From Dipteronia dyeriana (taxonomy: Eukaryota > Streptophyta > Magnoliopsida > Sapindales > Sapindaceae), in contig CM065299.1 in NCBI GenBank assembly GCA_032871835.1, positions 95,928,652 through 95,992,651 of the forward strand: a DNA stretch of 64,000 nt, given 5' to 3'. The notes under the pieces are model-generated. The model had not been told where the DNA came from, did no database searches, and was given only the letters and a program-made list of their open reading frames with translations. Shown here piece after piece: positions 48,283 to 59,962 of the stretch. Position 1 is the first letter of the stretch. Every line of letters starts with the position of its first letter. The position numbers were made by a program, and so were the translations under genes.

Positions 48283-48453
48283 GGATAATGGTTGACATCC
48301 AACCTTTTATCCAACCTTTATATCCAACTTGATATGTGGACCATTGGATTTAAATACTTAGACTTGACTGTATACACTTATCAAAGTATCCAATAACACA
48401 CATATCAAGTTAGATGTAAAAGTTAGATAAAAGGATTGAATGTACCATTATCC
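48283..48453. mobile_element. Palindromic Mutator-like miniature element
   Basis: 171 bp with ends GGATAATGGT...ACCATTATCC and arms that are inverted copies over most of the length (CCTTTTATCCAAC, CAACTTGATATGTG). It is flanked by a perfect 9-bp duplication ATTTTAAAA at 48274-48282 and 48454-48462. A 9-bp duplication with long termini fits the Mutator superfamily. Confidence 0.85.
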
Positions 48454-48462
48454 ATTTTAAAA

Positions 48463-49226
48463 TTGGGCATCAGTTCATTAGAGCCAATAGCACCACTCAT
48501 TGGAAAAAAAAAAACAAAGTGAACTGAATTAATGTAGTTGTAAATGCTTTGCAGGATCAATAATGGCAGTTGCTAATTTGCTATCAAATTTCTTTTCTAA
48601 AATGACTAACCAACCAATAAAAAGTGAAAGTATACATTCACATATCTTGGACAAATATCCGAAACTAGACACATCAAACCCGGTCACTTTCTCTTTCTTG
48701 GAAAGTATTGGCCATTTGGTGTGTATCACTTTTTCCATTTCTTTTCCGTGTAAGTTTCAACAATATGACTTCCAACTTACGTACCAGCAAAAACATTAAA
48801 TTATCCACAAGAAAATATGGCAGGTAGAGTAGCAAATGGCGAATAAGGTTAGAGAGATATATATGACTTGAATGTAACTCGATGCCCTAGGCAGAAAACA
48901 TCACGGGTTTAATATGACAATGATGCCACCAACATAGAAAACGCGTTATTAAAGAAAAGGGGTCCTCAATTTTTTCATTTATCGAAGTTTAATATCCATA
49001 ATCAAAAAGAAATATAAGAAAATTTTCAACTAACTGACAACATGGCTAGTTCCCTATTTTGCATGCTAATTATCAATTAGACTAAATTGCTACAAAAGCT
49101 CAGAAGCTCGAACCTGTTAATAACTTGAGCCCCGAACAGCCAGCTAAGTTGTTGCCAAATGCTTATTTCATTAAATCTAAAACTCTGTCCTATCCTACAA
49201 AGACAAAAGGATGGCCTCACCACGGT
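48463..49226. other. Spacer downstream of the A_thal_3526 gene
   Basis: It contains the 3'UTR of the minus-strand gene in its right part. No other gene recognised. Confidence 0.5.
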
Positions 49227-50215
49227 CTAAGGTTTCTCTTCATCTGACTGAGAGCATGGAGGCCCGGGAACTGAATCAACAAAAAACTCCTCTACTGAAA
49301 CGAAGAAAAACAATCAGTCCGTATTTTATCTAACCGCCTCTTAATTTGTATTGCTTTTAATTGTTCCAAACAGGAAATGATAATTCTATAAAAGAAACGA
49401 AAATTGAGATGCATTTCCCATCATCATATACTAAAGTTACACACTAATTGGTCAAGGGCATTACCTATATCGTCTGGCTCTGGGGAATCAAGCAAAATTT
49501 CTGAATCAGAGGGGAGAAAAGGGGAACCGGGATAGTTTCCAAGAGCTCCTAAATCTGCAAAAGGTGCCAAAGAATTCTAAGGTGAAACATCATATCATAA
49601 CAACAAAATATAGTTAACAATAATTAAAAAGTATTATATATATTCAGACGGTTAAAGATATTAGATCAATTGAAGCAGTAGTACTACAACTCCTATCATA
49701 TCCACACCTACACGTAACTATTATCTCCCAAATGACAGAATCTGGTCTAAAACTTACCCCCCAAGTTTGACAAATCTGCTGTTAAATCCGAAAGGCTGAA
49801 ATTCCATGGAATCTGATCCAAAGATCGGAGGGAATCTCTGGAGTTTCCAGCTCCACCATCAGGTCCAAGCTGCAACCCAACTGAACTTGCCACATCAGAT
49901 GTAAATGCTGTATCTAGCGCACAAGAGTCTACACCCATTCCCGATATGTCTGATGCAGTGAAGGGAAAATGACCACTAGATGCCACCGATGTAGGACTCA
50001 CAGCCATCTCTGACATGGATGACATGCCGCTGCTAGGAGGAATAACAGGAGCTACTTGAGCTGTACTGTTGTCCATCACCATGCTACAGCAAAAAGAAAG
50101 CAGCTACTTAACTAAAGCCTCACTAAGCAAAAAGTAGAATCATTTGGATTTACATGCTATTAGCCTGATATCATTTCAATTTTCAACCATGGGCCTGAGA
50201 CTCTGAAGCTTATTG

Positions 50216-50267
<52 letters not shown>

Positions 50268-52795
50268 CAAAGGGTACATATTTAACTGACATGCTTAAAA
50301 GGAAATTGGCAATACACCATGCCAGCACTCTGTATGCAAGCGACTAAATGTTCTTCAGAGTAAAAGTTATCTATATGAAAAACTAGACAGATTAAATTAG
50401 TCTATAACCACTAAGGCATTATTTCATATATATAAACCAAATGCCTCACATGAGTTGTGGTATGAGATAGAGAAATTGACATTTTTTGAATAGGTAATCA
50501 AGAAGATTTTTAGTGAATAAGGGAAGATTCTCACTCATTCCCAGAATTCATTCGCATGGGATGAAAATGTCCTGGTGCAGGGACTCCATTAACCACATGA
50601 CAGCTTGATATTCCACATCCCATGGAATCGAGATGGTGTTGACCTGCAGCTGCCATTGGAGGTTGTTGAAGAACAGGGTATCCCATAGGTAAGTTGTTAA
50701 CTGCACTGCAAACAGGCGGCGATGAATAACAATGACATGATACAAAAAACAGCTATAACCATATAAACATCAACGATGACACAAACCTTCAGCCAACATA
50801 GAACTTTCATACACAACACTATTTTACTCAAAAATCACGAAAAGAGGAAGACATAACAAACATAATTATAACTTATCCACCACAAATTCATAAGGAAAGT
50901 ATTGATTGACAATGAAAAAAATGTCAAAATAATTGCTTAACAGGAGCATTCACATGTCTTAACATCACAATTATCAGTCTATCTACCTATTTATATACAC
51001 AACAATTTTGTGCACATGGACATTTAAAATATTCTACTTTATATATAAATTGCGCCGTTTTTCTTAATATGAAATGAAACAGAAAGACATGAACACCAAC
51101 ATGAGAAACTTTGCATGCATATATAACAGCAATACATTGCACACCTCTTGAATGGCCAGTATAGTTCATAGAAAAGTTGACATCTTTAAAGAACATTTTG
51201 TCTTCAATCAGAAAATAATACTAATGTTTTGTGTCTAGAAAATAATACAAATGTTTATTCAACAATAATAGATTATAAAGAACATTTTCTCTTCAATCAG
51301 AAGCAGGAACTGATCTTTAAAGAACATGAATCCCATGAGAAATGAGTTGCCACCTCCCATTCCTTGCAGACTAGAATTATATCAACATAGCAAGGGCAAT
51401 GGTTTATAAGAGCACTGAAGCCACTACGAAATTAAAAGAATAAAAATAAAGAAGTTAGAAAAATATGAATTCTGTTAGATGCTTCATGTTCAACAAGTTT
51501 TCTGACAATAGTTATTTGGGGCATCCTAATTAAGCCAAGACTATGCAGTCTTTAGAATTCACTATTTAGTCCTTCAAGAAAATAATACGATTTTTTTTCC
51601 ACAGTAATAGATTATAAAGAACTTACCAGGCATGGGATGAATCCCATTTTGTATGGGGGCCAAAGGTACCTTTGGCGGTACCGGATACTTCATGAGATGA
51701 TATTGATACTCAAGCAAATGATTGAATAAAAGGATCTGCTTTTTCAGCTTCAACCTTATATAATAGGCCCTGAAGAAATCAGCATTTTCTTCTTCTAACT
51801 TCTGCCACACTGCATTAACAAGAAAAATAAGAATAGAGATGGTTCAGACTAGAAATTAAGTTTTAGTTGAGAACTAAATATACAGATCACAAGAACATTT
51901 ACTTCAAATTTTGACTTTTAAAAACAGACTCAAGGGCATATTTTGTGGTAGCAAGGTATTTAGTTTGTGATTGTAATGTGCATTGCAGCACTTCACAAAC
52001 TTAACAGAAAAGAAAAAAGACAAATAAAAAAGCTTAGCAAATATTAATTTCAATCAGCAACCCATTCTACGATCAACAAATTAATAAGCTACAGTATACT
52101 TAAAATAAGGAACTTATGTAAAAGTATTAGAAGCCTACCCAAAGTAGTAAATCCAGGATCTATCCTCGCACGACTCAGGAGGGTTTTTACTACTTCCTCT
52201 CTATTCATATACAATTGTAGACACCGTTCTATTAAATTCTGGACCTAAAACAACCAACAGAATTATCATCATCAAAACAATATAAAAAATGGTACAACTC
52301 TTTTAAGTATTAAATAATATAAGAAAGATAATAAATAAACTACTGGAACAAAATGTTTCTCCTAGTCTCCTACAAGTTCAATATCTTGGCGTGAAACTTT
52401 TCTTCCATCGTTGCTTGAAGCGGATATTGAACCAGAGTCCGCCAGAGGAGCCTCTGTTGTTTGGTTATTCTGCTGGTCATTCTGGGATTCATTTGAAACT
52501 TGGGTTGATGGCTTTACTTCTTGTATGCTCTGTAATCCAATAAAAATTCTCTTCAACTTAGTGACAAGCAAGTAAGCAACAAGTTACCTTACATGAATGT
52601 GATTAAGAGCCAGAAGGAAAAATGCACCAGGGTCAGGATTGAAAACATATCCTGGTGCTTTTATATGTCATTTGTCAAAAACACATATCAACTGGTGAGG
52701 GAAGCAATTTGTAGAAAGGACAAACAGTAAAAAAGTAGAAGTATGATAAGGAAAAAAAAAAGAAGAGCATTTTGTAAAACCTGTGAGTTCTTCAT
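49227..52795 (-). CDS. A_thal_3526 (TIGR01589) domain protein
   Basis: A plant-specific protein of unknown biochemical role. Coding exons (minus): 52795-52781, 52529-52374, 52244-52139, 51809-51627, 50700-50535, 50083-49758, 49554-49465, 49294-49227; all GT-AG, phases closing to 369 aa. After a polar, Gln/Asn/Ser-rich N-terminus (residues 1-57), the conserved helical domain begins at 58: VQNLIERCLQLYMNREEVV, then RIDPGFTTLVWQKLEEENAD and FFRAYYIRLKLKKQILLFNH. The rest is low-complexity Pro/Met/Ser-rich, with ISSCHVVNGVPAPGHFHPMR, SPTSVASSGHFPFTASDISG, IPWNFSLSDLTADLSNLG and an acidic tail ending SQSDEEKP. It has the look of a nuclear regulatory or adaptor protein, but that is inference. The ATG at 52795 is the first in-frame ATG. 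The frame continues open upstream without another ATG. Confidence 0.92.
50215..50262. repeat. (AT)n(GT)n microsatellite in an intron
   Basis: AT repeats followed directly by about fourteen GT repeats, in the intron between 50534 and 50084 of the minus-strand gene. Confidence 0.95.
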
Positions 52796-54115
52796 TCCAG
52801 CTGAATGAAAGCTGAAAGCATTTCTTTGCTCAGAGCAGAAAGTCCCTAACTGCAGTTAAAGTCATTTGATTTACAAAGGATAATTATGACACTCATTTAT
52901 TGAGCGAGTTTCCACCTGAACAGAGAAAAAACTGATAACAAAATATTAGGGTGAAGCAGTTTGATACGCATGTTGTGGCTAAGTAAATGAGACATACTGT
53001 AGAAACATAAATTAACTAAAACAGAAAACCCTGTAAACAAGTAACAGTGAGGCAAGATATAGTCCCAAATTGCATACATAAGAATTAAAAAATATCAGGA
53101 ATCAATACTATAGCCAATGCCTTGAAAAGCACACCTAGTCATGGATTTCACCTAAGAAACAGCTTAAAAACTGTTTGGTAATCTTCATTAACTTATTAGC
53201 TTGAATAGTGGGATAATGCATGCAGATTGCAGATTGCAGATTGCAGATTGCAGATTGCAGATTGCAGATATGATAAATACTGAATTATCTACAAATTAGA
53301 AATTTCAAAACAATCTTACTAATATTTAAAGGCATTTAACCGCTAAGATAATTCTTCCACATAAGAAACCCCAATTCTTCAAAAACTCATTCTCATGGGA
53401 CTAAGACTCACTCCACGGTTACACCTTAAACATCCAGTGTACGATAAACAAAGTGACGAGTAAAGGCAGCTTCATGGGCCAATTTTATTGTTAATAGAAC
53501 TAACAAACACTAATGCTCCAAATAGATTTTTCAATTGCAATCGACAATATGAAACTCATCTCTCGGTGAGAAATAAATAAATAAATAAATAATTTTATCC
53601 AGATTTTCCCTTGAAACAAATACACACAGAGCTCTAGAACCTTAAAATGGAGACAAATCATCCAGATCTCAATCTAGCGCATAAATCTTGCTATAAACCG
53701 ATATCCAGACTTGCCTAACAGTGGAAAAACAGTAGACCTAGCATTCAAAATGCACGTACCTTGTTGTTTCCGGAAGCAAAAAAAATCGCTTTTGTTTTTG
53801 GCTGACTTCGAACTAAGAAAGTGCTGCCAAAACAAATTTGTTGTTAACTAAAGAAACTACGTGAACAAATAGAGGACCACAAACTTCAAATCAGCAACAA
53901 CAATTTTAGAAATCAAAACTAAATCTGGTTAAAATTTACCTGCAGGAAGATTCTATGCCGCCAAGAGAAGAAAAAAAATCTAAAAATTAATTAATTTCGA
54001 CAAATTAACAAATTCTTCTTCTTCAAAGCTTGAGATTGGAGGAAGAAACGGAAAAACACGCTCTAAATCGGAGTCGGAGCTGAAGCAGTGAAGCTAAAGA
54101 AGTTGATGAAAAATC
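52796..54115 (-). promoter_or_regulatory. A_thal_3526 gene 5'UTR exons and uORF
   Basis: Splice consensus suggests leader exons at about 54115-53940 (GCAG/GTAAAT), 53823-53760 (CAAG/GTACGT) and 52849-52796, joined to the coding part. A nine-codon upstream ORF (52821-52792) ends in TGA that overlaps the main ATG as ATGA. The main frame is also open through the two upstream exons (PKTKAIFFASGNNKLGTFCS), with no ATG. Confidence 0.55.
53221..53269. repeat. (TGCAGAT)7 heptamer array in an intron
   Basis: Seven perfect copies of TGCAGAT, inside the presumed 5'UTR intron of the A_thal_3526 gene. Confidence 0.95.
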
Positions 54116-54119
54116 TTCA

Positions 54120-54580
54120 TTGGAGCTTTTTTTTTTTTAAAATAAATATATTGGTCTGACATTTAAAGATATTTGAAGGGGTGCGGGTCAAATAATATTT
54201 ACATGAGAGAATTAGAGAGGATTCATTGGGAATTTTTGGGATTAATGAGGGAGAGCAGTGGAAAAATATTATCTATATATAAGTACGGTTGCTGTTAAGG
54301 CATTATTGCAAGCTTGGAGAGTGTTTGGAGAAGAATTAGCGAAGAAGAAAAAAAAACTTTTTTCACGGAAATATAGTGGAGATTTGATTCTATGTTTTGT
54401 TTATTTTTTTTCTTTAAATATTTCTGCGATGTATCATGTATGACTGTATGAGTAAGCTAGTTGGTTACCATTTAACAAATTAAAAAAAAAAACCTTGTTT
54501 TGTATCTATTTGGCATTTGCTATACTAAATAATTCATTTATAACATGAACATGCTTGAAATTGACTTTACAAAACTACGT
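54120..54580. other. Upstream spacer
   Basis: The region upstream of the A_thal_3526 transcription unit. T-rich and A-rich runs, no second gene seen. Confidence 0.5.
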
Positions 54581-54588
54581 ATCTTGGG

Positions 54589-55009
54589 TAGGCATGCCCA
54601 CCGTTCCGGAAGGAGCCAGAACCGGAATCGGAACCGCCGACCGACGGTTCCGGATCCGGTTTTGCAGGTTTCAGTCCGGTTCCACAAGGTCGGTTCCTTT
54701 TTTTTGTTTTTTTTTGTTTTTTTTTTGTTTTACAATTTAGCATAAGAAAAATAAAAAATAAAAAATAAAAAATAAAAAATAAAAAATATATATATTTTTT
54801 CTAGAACCGGCGGTTCCGAACCGGTTCTGAACTGCCGGTTCCAGGGCGATTTTTTCAGAGGAGGAACCGGAACAGAATCGCCTCCCCCACGGTTTCGGTT
54901 ACGGTTCCACGGTTTCGGTTACGGTTCCACGGTTCCGGTTACAATTACGGTTCATTTCACACGGTTACGGTTCGGTTCTACGGTTCGAACCGAACCGTGG
55001 TCATATCTA
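54589..55009. mobile_element. hAT miniature element with perfect duplication
   Basis: 421 bp. Ends TAGGCATGCCCACCGTTCC and (complement) TAGATATGACCACGGTTCG. A perfect 8-bp duplication ATCTTGGG lies at 54581-54588 and 55010-55017. Subterminal regions consist largely of GGTTCCGGTT/GAACCGGAAC words. The centre has T runs and an (AAAAAT)n repeat. No coding capacity. Confidence 0.9.
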
Positions 55010-55017
55010 ATCTTGGG

Positions 55018-55700
55018 CCAACCCAGCCAACTCTAATGAGCATCCATTTCTTTAAAATTGAGACCGACTCACCTCCAATAGGTCTCTATATCACGCCAAT
55101 CGAGAATAATCAAAATGGAGATCAAATTTTGATATGTATATTTAGAAATCTAAATCCTAAATCTCCATTTTACTATTCATCTTTTCTAATCCAATTTACC
55201 TTCATATTCATCATCCAGTTCCTCTCAAATTCTTTTTATATCTTTAACTAAACTTAATTAATTTATTATAACTATTTATTCATAAATCTAATTACTATAA
55301 AAAATATATCATTAAAAATATTTTATTGAGATCTTTCATCCGAGTATAATATTGACTATATTTGAATAGTTTTTAAATTTTTTATTTATTACATCTTATA
55401 TTTTAATCAATGAATTAAAAGTATTTTAATTCAAACCAAATGTTTTTAAATCATTATTTTTAATCAATGTTTTGAAACCATCGATAACATTAAAATCTTC
55501 AAATTAAAATATTACAATTTGAAGATATAAATATTAGAGAGTGGAGTAGAAAGTTAGATATAAATTAGGTGTAAATATTAAAATGGAGATCGATTGGAGT
55601 TGTAAATTTATAGTGATGAAATATTTCTAGAATATTCTATTTTCAATCTCTAAAATGGGAAAAAAAAATTGGAGAACGATTGGAGATGGTCTTACCGGTT
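55018..55700. mobile_element. Possible miniature element
   Basis: The left side (CCAACTCTAATGAGCATCCA, AATGGAGATC) and the complement of the right side (ACCATCTCCAATCGTTCTCC, CCATTTTAGAGATTG) are loosely mirrored around an AT-rich centre. No duplication identified. Confidence 0.35.
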
Positions 55701-55961
55701 AACGGTATATGTTTTGTCAAAAAGAAAAAAAAAAATTATGATACTACTATACGATGGTTTGTAGGTATGCGAACACGAGTTGTAGCTAGCAAAGTTTAGT
55801 AACCAAGTGAAAATCTGTGGGATATATGACTAAATAAGCTAAGTTGGTTGCCTGACTTTATAAGAGACCGGTGTGTTTATACATATTTGATATATTAAAT
55901 TAGCTCAATCCTCGTACTTATGATCAATTGTCTGAGTTTTGTAATTGAATTAAAATATATG

Positions 55962-56330
55962 TAGACATGTCGGCGGTTCGATTCAAACCGGTGGACCGAA
56001 CCTGAAAAAACCGTAACCGAACCGTCATTTAAGGTTCCGAACCCGAACCGGACCGGAACCGTGCACTATAGCGGTTCCGGGGTTTCGGTTATTGTTTTGG
56101 TGGAATCGTCCGGTTCGAACCGGACGGTTCCACCAAAACAGTTTTTTTTTTTTTTTTGTTATTTATTTTAGTTACATTTTTTTAGACAACCCAATAACAT
56201 GTATTTACAATTTTACTTTTACATATGTAATATTTTTTAGTGAACAAAAAAAAAATGGACCGTCGGAACCGGACCAGAACCACCAGTTCAGGTTCCTCCA
56301 GAACCAGAACCGGAACTGGCGACATGTCTA
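55962..56330. mobile_element. hAT-like miniature element
   Basis: 369 bp with ends TAGACATGTCGGCGGTTCG and (complement) TAGACATGTCGCCAGTTCCG. The interior is dominated by GAACCGG/CCGGTTC words, as in the element at 54589-55009. The flanking 8-mers (AATATATG, TTGCTTTA) do not match, so the duplication has eroded or one edge was lost. Confidence 0.75.
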
Positions 56331-56339
56331 TTGCTTTAT

Positions 56340-57330
56340 ACTCGGTTATATTTTATAGCATGACCATGCCTATAATTAAGCTTATAGTCCCTTTTTGGTA
56401 AGTGTGCATTGATATAACTTACATCATTGCGTTGCATGTGGACAATTGGATTATGGAGAAGTTTTGACAAGTGCATACACTTTGAGTTAAAGTATGTAAA
56501 TCTAATGGTTCATATCAGTACGTGATGACTTGAACATATATATATATATATATCTTTATATTACTAGTTCGAAGTGATATAAAATATATCAGTTTCTTAT
56601 GTATGGACCATTAGATTTAAAAGATGTTTTGATAAGTACATGCAACAAAGTCAAAGAATTTAAATACAATGGTGTACATATAAGGAACTGATTTAATTTG
56701 TATCGGTTCGGATCGATAATAAAAAATATATATATGACCTCAATTTTATTGAGATGGGCAACACCATAATATGGTATTTAAAATTTATAAATTTGCCTGA
56801 TGCGTGGATAGTAAATATAAATATAGTGCAACCGGGTTTTTCATTTTTTTTTTATTGGATTCTGTTTTTTATATGGGCCAATAAATACGTTATTTTATTT
56901 TGAATTAATCGAATGGCTTTTTTTTTACTTTTGAATAAGGAATCGAAAACATCTCCAACCAATAATAGGCGTGAGAGCTAATGTCACAAATTATAGCAAC
57001 TTGACTCGAAAAGGTTTTTCTGAATAAAGCCATAAAGAGCTTAAAATTTGTCAAAACAACTTTAAATTGAACGAAAAGGAAAGCCAATATAAAAACAATA
57101 AACGAAAGAGTAAAAAAAATTGATAAGTGTGCGCATTTGTTAATTAATGAAAAATAAGAAAATGACAAAAGCTGGTGCAATGCAGAACCCAAGTTGTTGA
57201 TGTTTGTTTTACACTATAGTCTATATATAATTATATACACACACATGACCTACATAACATGCTTCAAAAATAATTATTACAGTAATTTTATATGTTGTGG
57301 GGTCCACCAATGGAAATTGTGTAATAACTC
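56340..57330. other. AT-rich spacer with degenerate hairpin fragments
   Basis: Words such as GGACCATTAGATTTAAA (about 56607) and AATCTAATGGTTCATA (about 56501) are inverted relatives spaced about 100 bp apart. They probably belong to an eroded miniature element similar to that at 48.3 kb. No gene seen. Confidence 0.4.
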
Positions 57331-57370
57331 TGACGTATAACCACGTCATCAGCTTTCTATATATATAAGC
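57331..57370 (+). promoter_or_regulatory. Promoter-like site without an obvious gene
   Basis: TGACGTATAACCACGTCA at about 57332-57349 is an inverted pair of TGACG cores, the type of site bound by TGA/bZIP factors. A TATA box (TATATATATAAG, about 57358-57369) follows within 20 bp. Downstream only a 25-codon frame (ATG at 57482) is found, so this may be an orphan promoter, a non-coding transcript or chance. Confidence 0.35.
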
Positions 57371-57539
57371 ATCTTGGTGTCCGTTGTTAGTGTGGTCCAT
57401 CCAAGTATCCAACCTTGACGATCTCCTTATTTGCCCATCAATCTGATTTTTGATTATCAATCGGATCTTCTTGATACCATCATGCCCTACAAATTTGGTT
57501 TGGACCACTTTCTGTCTCTCTACAAGCTCTGTAAATCAA

Positions 57540-58760
57540 CTTTTATATACACTCACTGACTCACTCCTTCAATCTAATATCTATATCCCTTTCTTGTTAA
57601 TGAAATAATGAATAATTGAGCTGCTTGTTGAAAGTCCACTCCTCAATCATTTACCTTTAAATTTTTTCAAAAGGATTGTTATATTATTATTACCATGTGC
57701 ATGTAACCTGAAAGGCACGTTTTACTTGTAACAATTCAAGTATTCAACAAGAGATGAATTTAAAATATTATTTCATGGTTTTTATATATATATAATAATC
57801 AAAATTTGTCCATAAAAGAAGAAAACACTGAATAATGCCTAAAATATTCATTGGAAAAAATCTCATAAATAATGAAATGATAAAAAATAAAAACAAATGT
57901 TACCCAAAAGATTCATAGAAAGAATATCATAAATAATAGAATGGGAATTCCTCATTTGATTCCTTGACTAGTGAAAGAAAAAAAAAACTAAAGGATCCAT
58001 AGAGAGAATCTCATAAATAATGGAATGAGAATTCTTCGTTAATTTATTCCTCGAAGAGTTAAAAAAACGAAGACATATATCACATCAATGATTCATAGAA
58101 AGAATCTCGCAAAGAATGAAATGAGGATTCTTCATTAATTGATTCTTCGATAAGGAAAAAAAAATATTACTTTATTCAAAATTGTTGTCTAAATGATGCT
58201 GTATCAATATATTATATTTATCTGAATTATATAAATCTAATACAATTTAAATGAATAAATTATAATAATACAACATCATTTGAACACCAGATTTAGATAT
58301 CAAATATAGATAAAAAGTAATATTATTTAAAAAGAAAAAAAACCAATATCACCACAAAGATTCATAGAAGAATCTCATTTACAAAAATGGAATGAGAATT
58401 CCTCAACGGATCCCTTGACGACTTTAAAGTATGCATAACATTGAGTCAAATACATTTATAATTATGAAATAATATTTGTTATTTTAAGAAATTAATACAT
58501 AATAATTATATATCTCGTGCAAAACGTTGGCATAGTGATTATATATTTCTTCAATGACTAAGTATAATTTTTAATCTCTTTTCCAATTATTAACATTTGT
58601 TGTAAGAGGAAATGGTAGGTAATGACACTTTTTCATATTGAGTTTTGGGAGTATCACTATATTAATAACATAAGTTTAAATTGAGCAAAATGACTAAAAT
58701 AACCACATATTCTTCTTTTATTACATTTGTGTCATTTTAGGTTTTTCTTTTCTTTTCAAA
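57540..58760. other. AT-rich spacer with ATTCATAGAAAGAATCTC repeats
   Basis: The words GATTCATAGAAAGAATCTCA and AATGGAATGAGAATTCCTCA recur about five times between 57840 and 58410 at irregular spacing, a dispersed local repeat. No gene seen. Confidence 0.55.
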
Positions 58761-58764
58761 AACC

Positions 58765-58825
58765 TCCATTGATGGAGGACCAATGGCCATTGATGGAGGA
58801 CCACCATTGGTCCTCCATCAATGGA
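58765..58825. repeat. Perfect 22-bp stem hairpin
   Basis: Stem arms at 58765-58786 (TCCATTGATGGAGGACCAAT...) and 58804-58825 are exact reverse complements. The 17-bp loop is itself a direct copy of most of the left arm. Confidence 0.95.
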
Positions 58826-58849
58826 AATAAAATACCTCATGTTGACAGT

Positions 58850-59960
58850 GATTTTTGGGTGGATCACACGTCTAACAAAATGTAAATAAAATCACACAAT
58901 TGTTAATTATGAATAGTTAAGAAAGCAAAAGAAACACGAAGATTTTACGTGGTAAAACCTCAAGAACGGGGAAACGTCCACTGTTGTCGGAAACCGGTAA
59001 GGAAAGAAATTCACTATGAATATTGATTACACACTTAGTCTCTCGTGCTCTCTAGAATCTTTATTTTTCTTCCACCCTTTCATTGGTGTTATTATGGTCT
59101 ATTTATATATGCATAGAACCCCAATTCGTGCTATACAAGTAAATGAAGTTGACATGTTTGAGTCGTTTTATTCTTCTTTCCTGTTTCGCGTTCTTCACGC
59201 ATTAGGTCTCTTGCCTAATTTGGACTCTAGCATCGATAGGGAAACTCGCTTCCTTATCAAAATGTGCTTCGAGGCACTCTATTGGAGTATGACTCATCCT
59301 GCATGTAATTGATAGTATCCACGTGTCGATCTGTCGATCGTTTGCCAAAACCTGACAAAGCCTTATTCTTCCCGACCAATGATTCAATCTCGACCAGAAG
59401 CTTTGACCCGACCATCTCGATAGCCCCGATCGGGCGTTATGAAACCGTCTTTGGTCAGCTTAGGAAGGTTGACTCTTGGTGATGTGGCATCTCCAATTCC
59501 CCACATTTTTGGGTAGTTATGCTGACTCATCATTCTTTAAAATTTACCAATAACAACACCCTTTAAACATACGAGGTCGGATAAACAATTGTCGCAAAAA
59601 GGATGCGTCCGGCTGTATGTGTTTAATTGACTCTATCCTTTTTTGTCTTGTAGTCCGATAATGCCCTTTAATGTGCTACAATTACCAACCACGTATATTT
59701 TGGTGGATGAAATCATTGCGTATCTTTTTTAAAATTCAAATGGCAATGGTTTTCTATTTTTGTGCACCTTCCCCCATTTTCGGTTGATGACGCATGTTTA
59801 CCTGGCGACGTCACTTGCTTATATATATATTATCTTGAGGTGTTTCACTTCTCTTTTTACAATTCGACATCTATCTTTTGCGAAAAACAATCTCTAGCTT
59901 TCTTTTCCTTCGAGCCCCTTACTCTTCTCAGATCTTCCATCATTTCAAGCGTTTTTCAAG
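58850..59960 (+). other. Retroelement leader or LTR-like region
   Basis: It contains ACACGAAGATTTTACGTGGT (about 58934-58953), a phrase common in plant LTRs. Further on are a bZIP-like pair (TGACGCATG and GACGTCAC, about 59787-59813), a TATA run (59820-59830) and a CT-rich leader just before the gag-like ATG at 59963. No primer-binding site was found, so LTR status is unproven. Confidence 0.45.
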
Positions 59961-59962
59961 GT

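Noticed and set aside
57221..57508. 95-codon minus-strand gene
   Set aside because: No family features. It lies antisense to a promoter-like TATA region and has no splice or start context.
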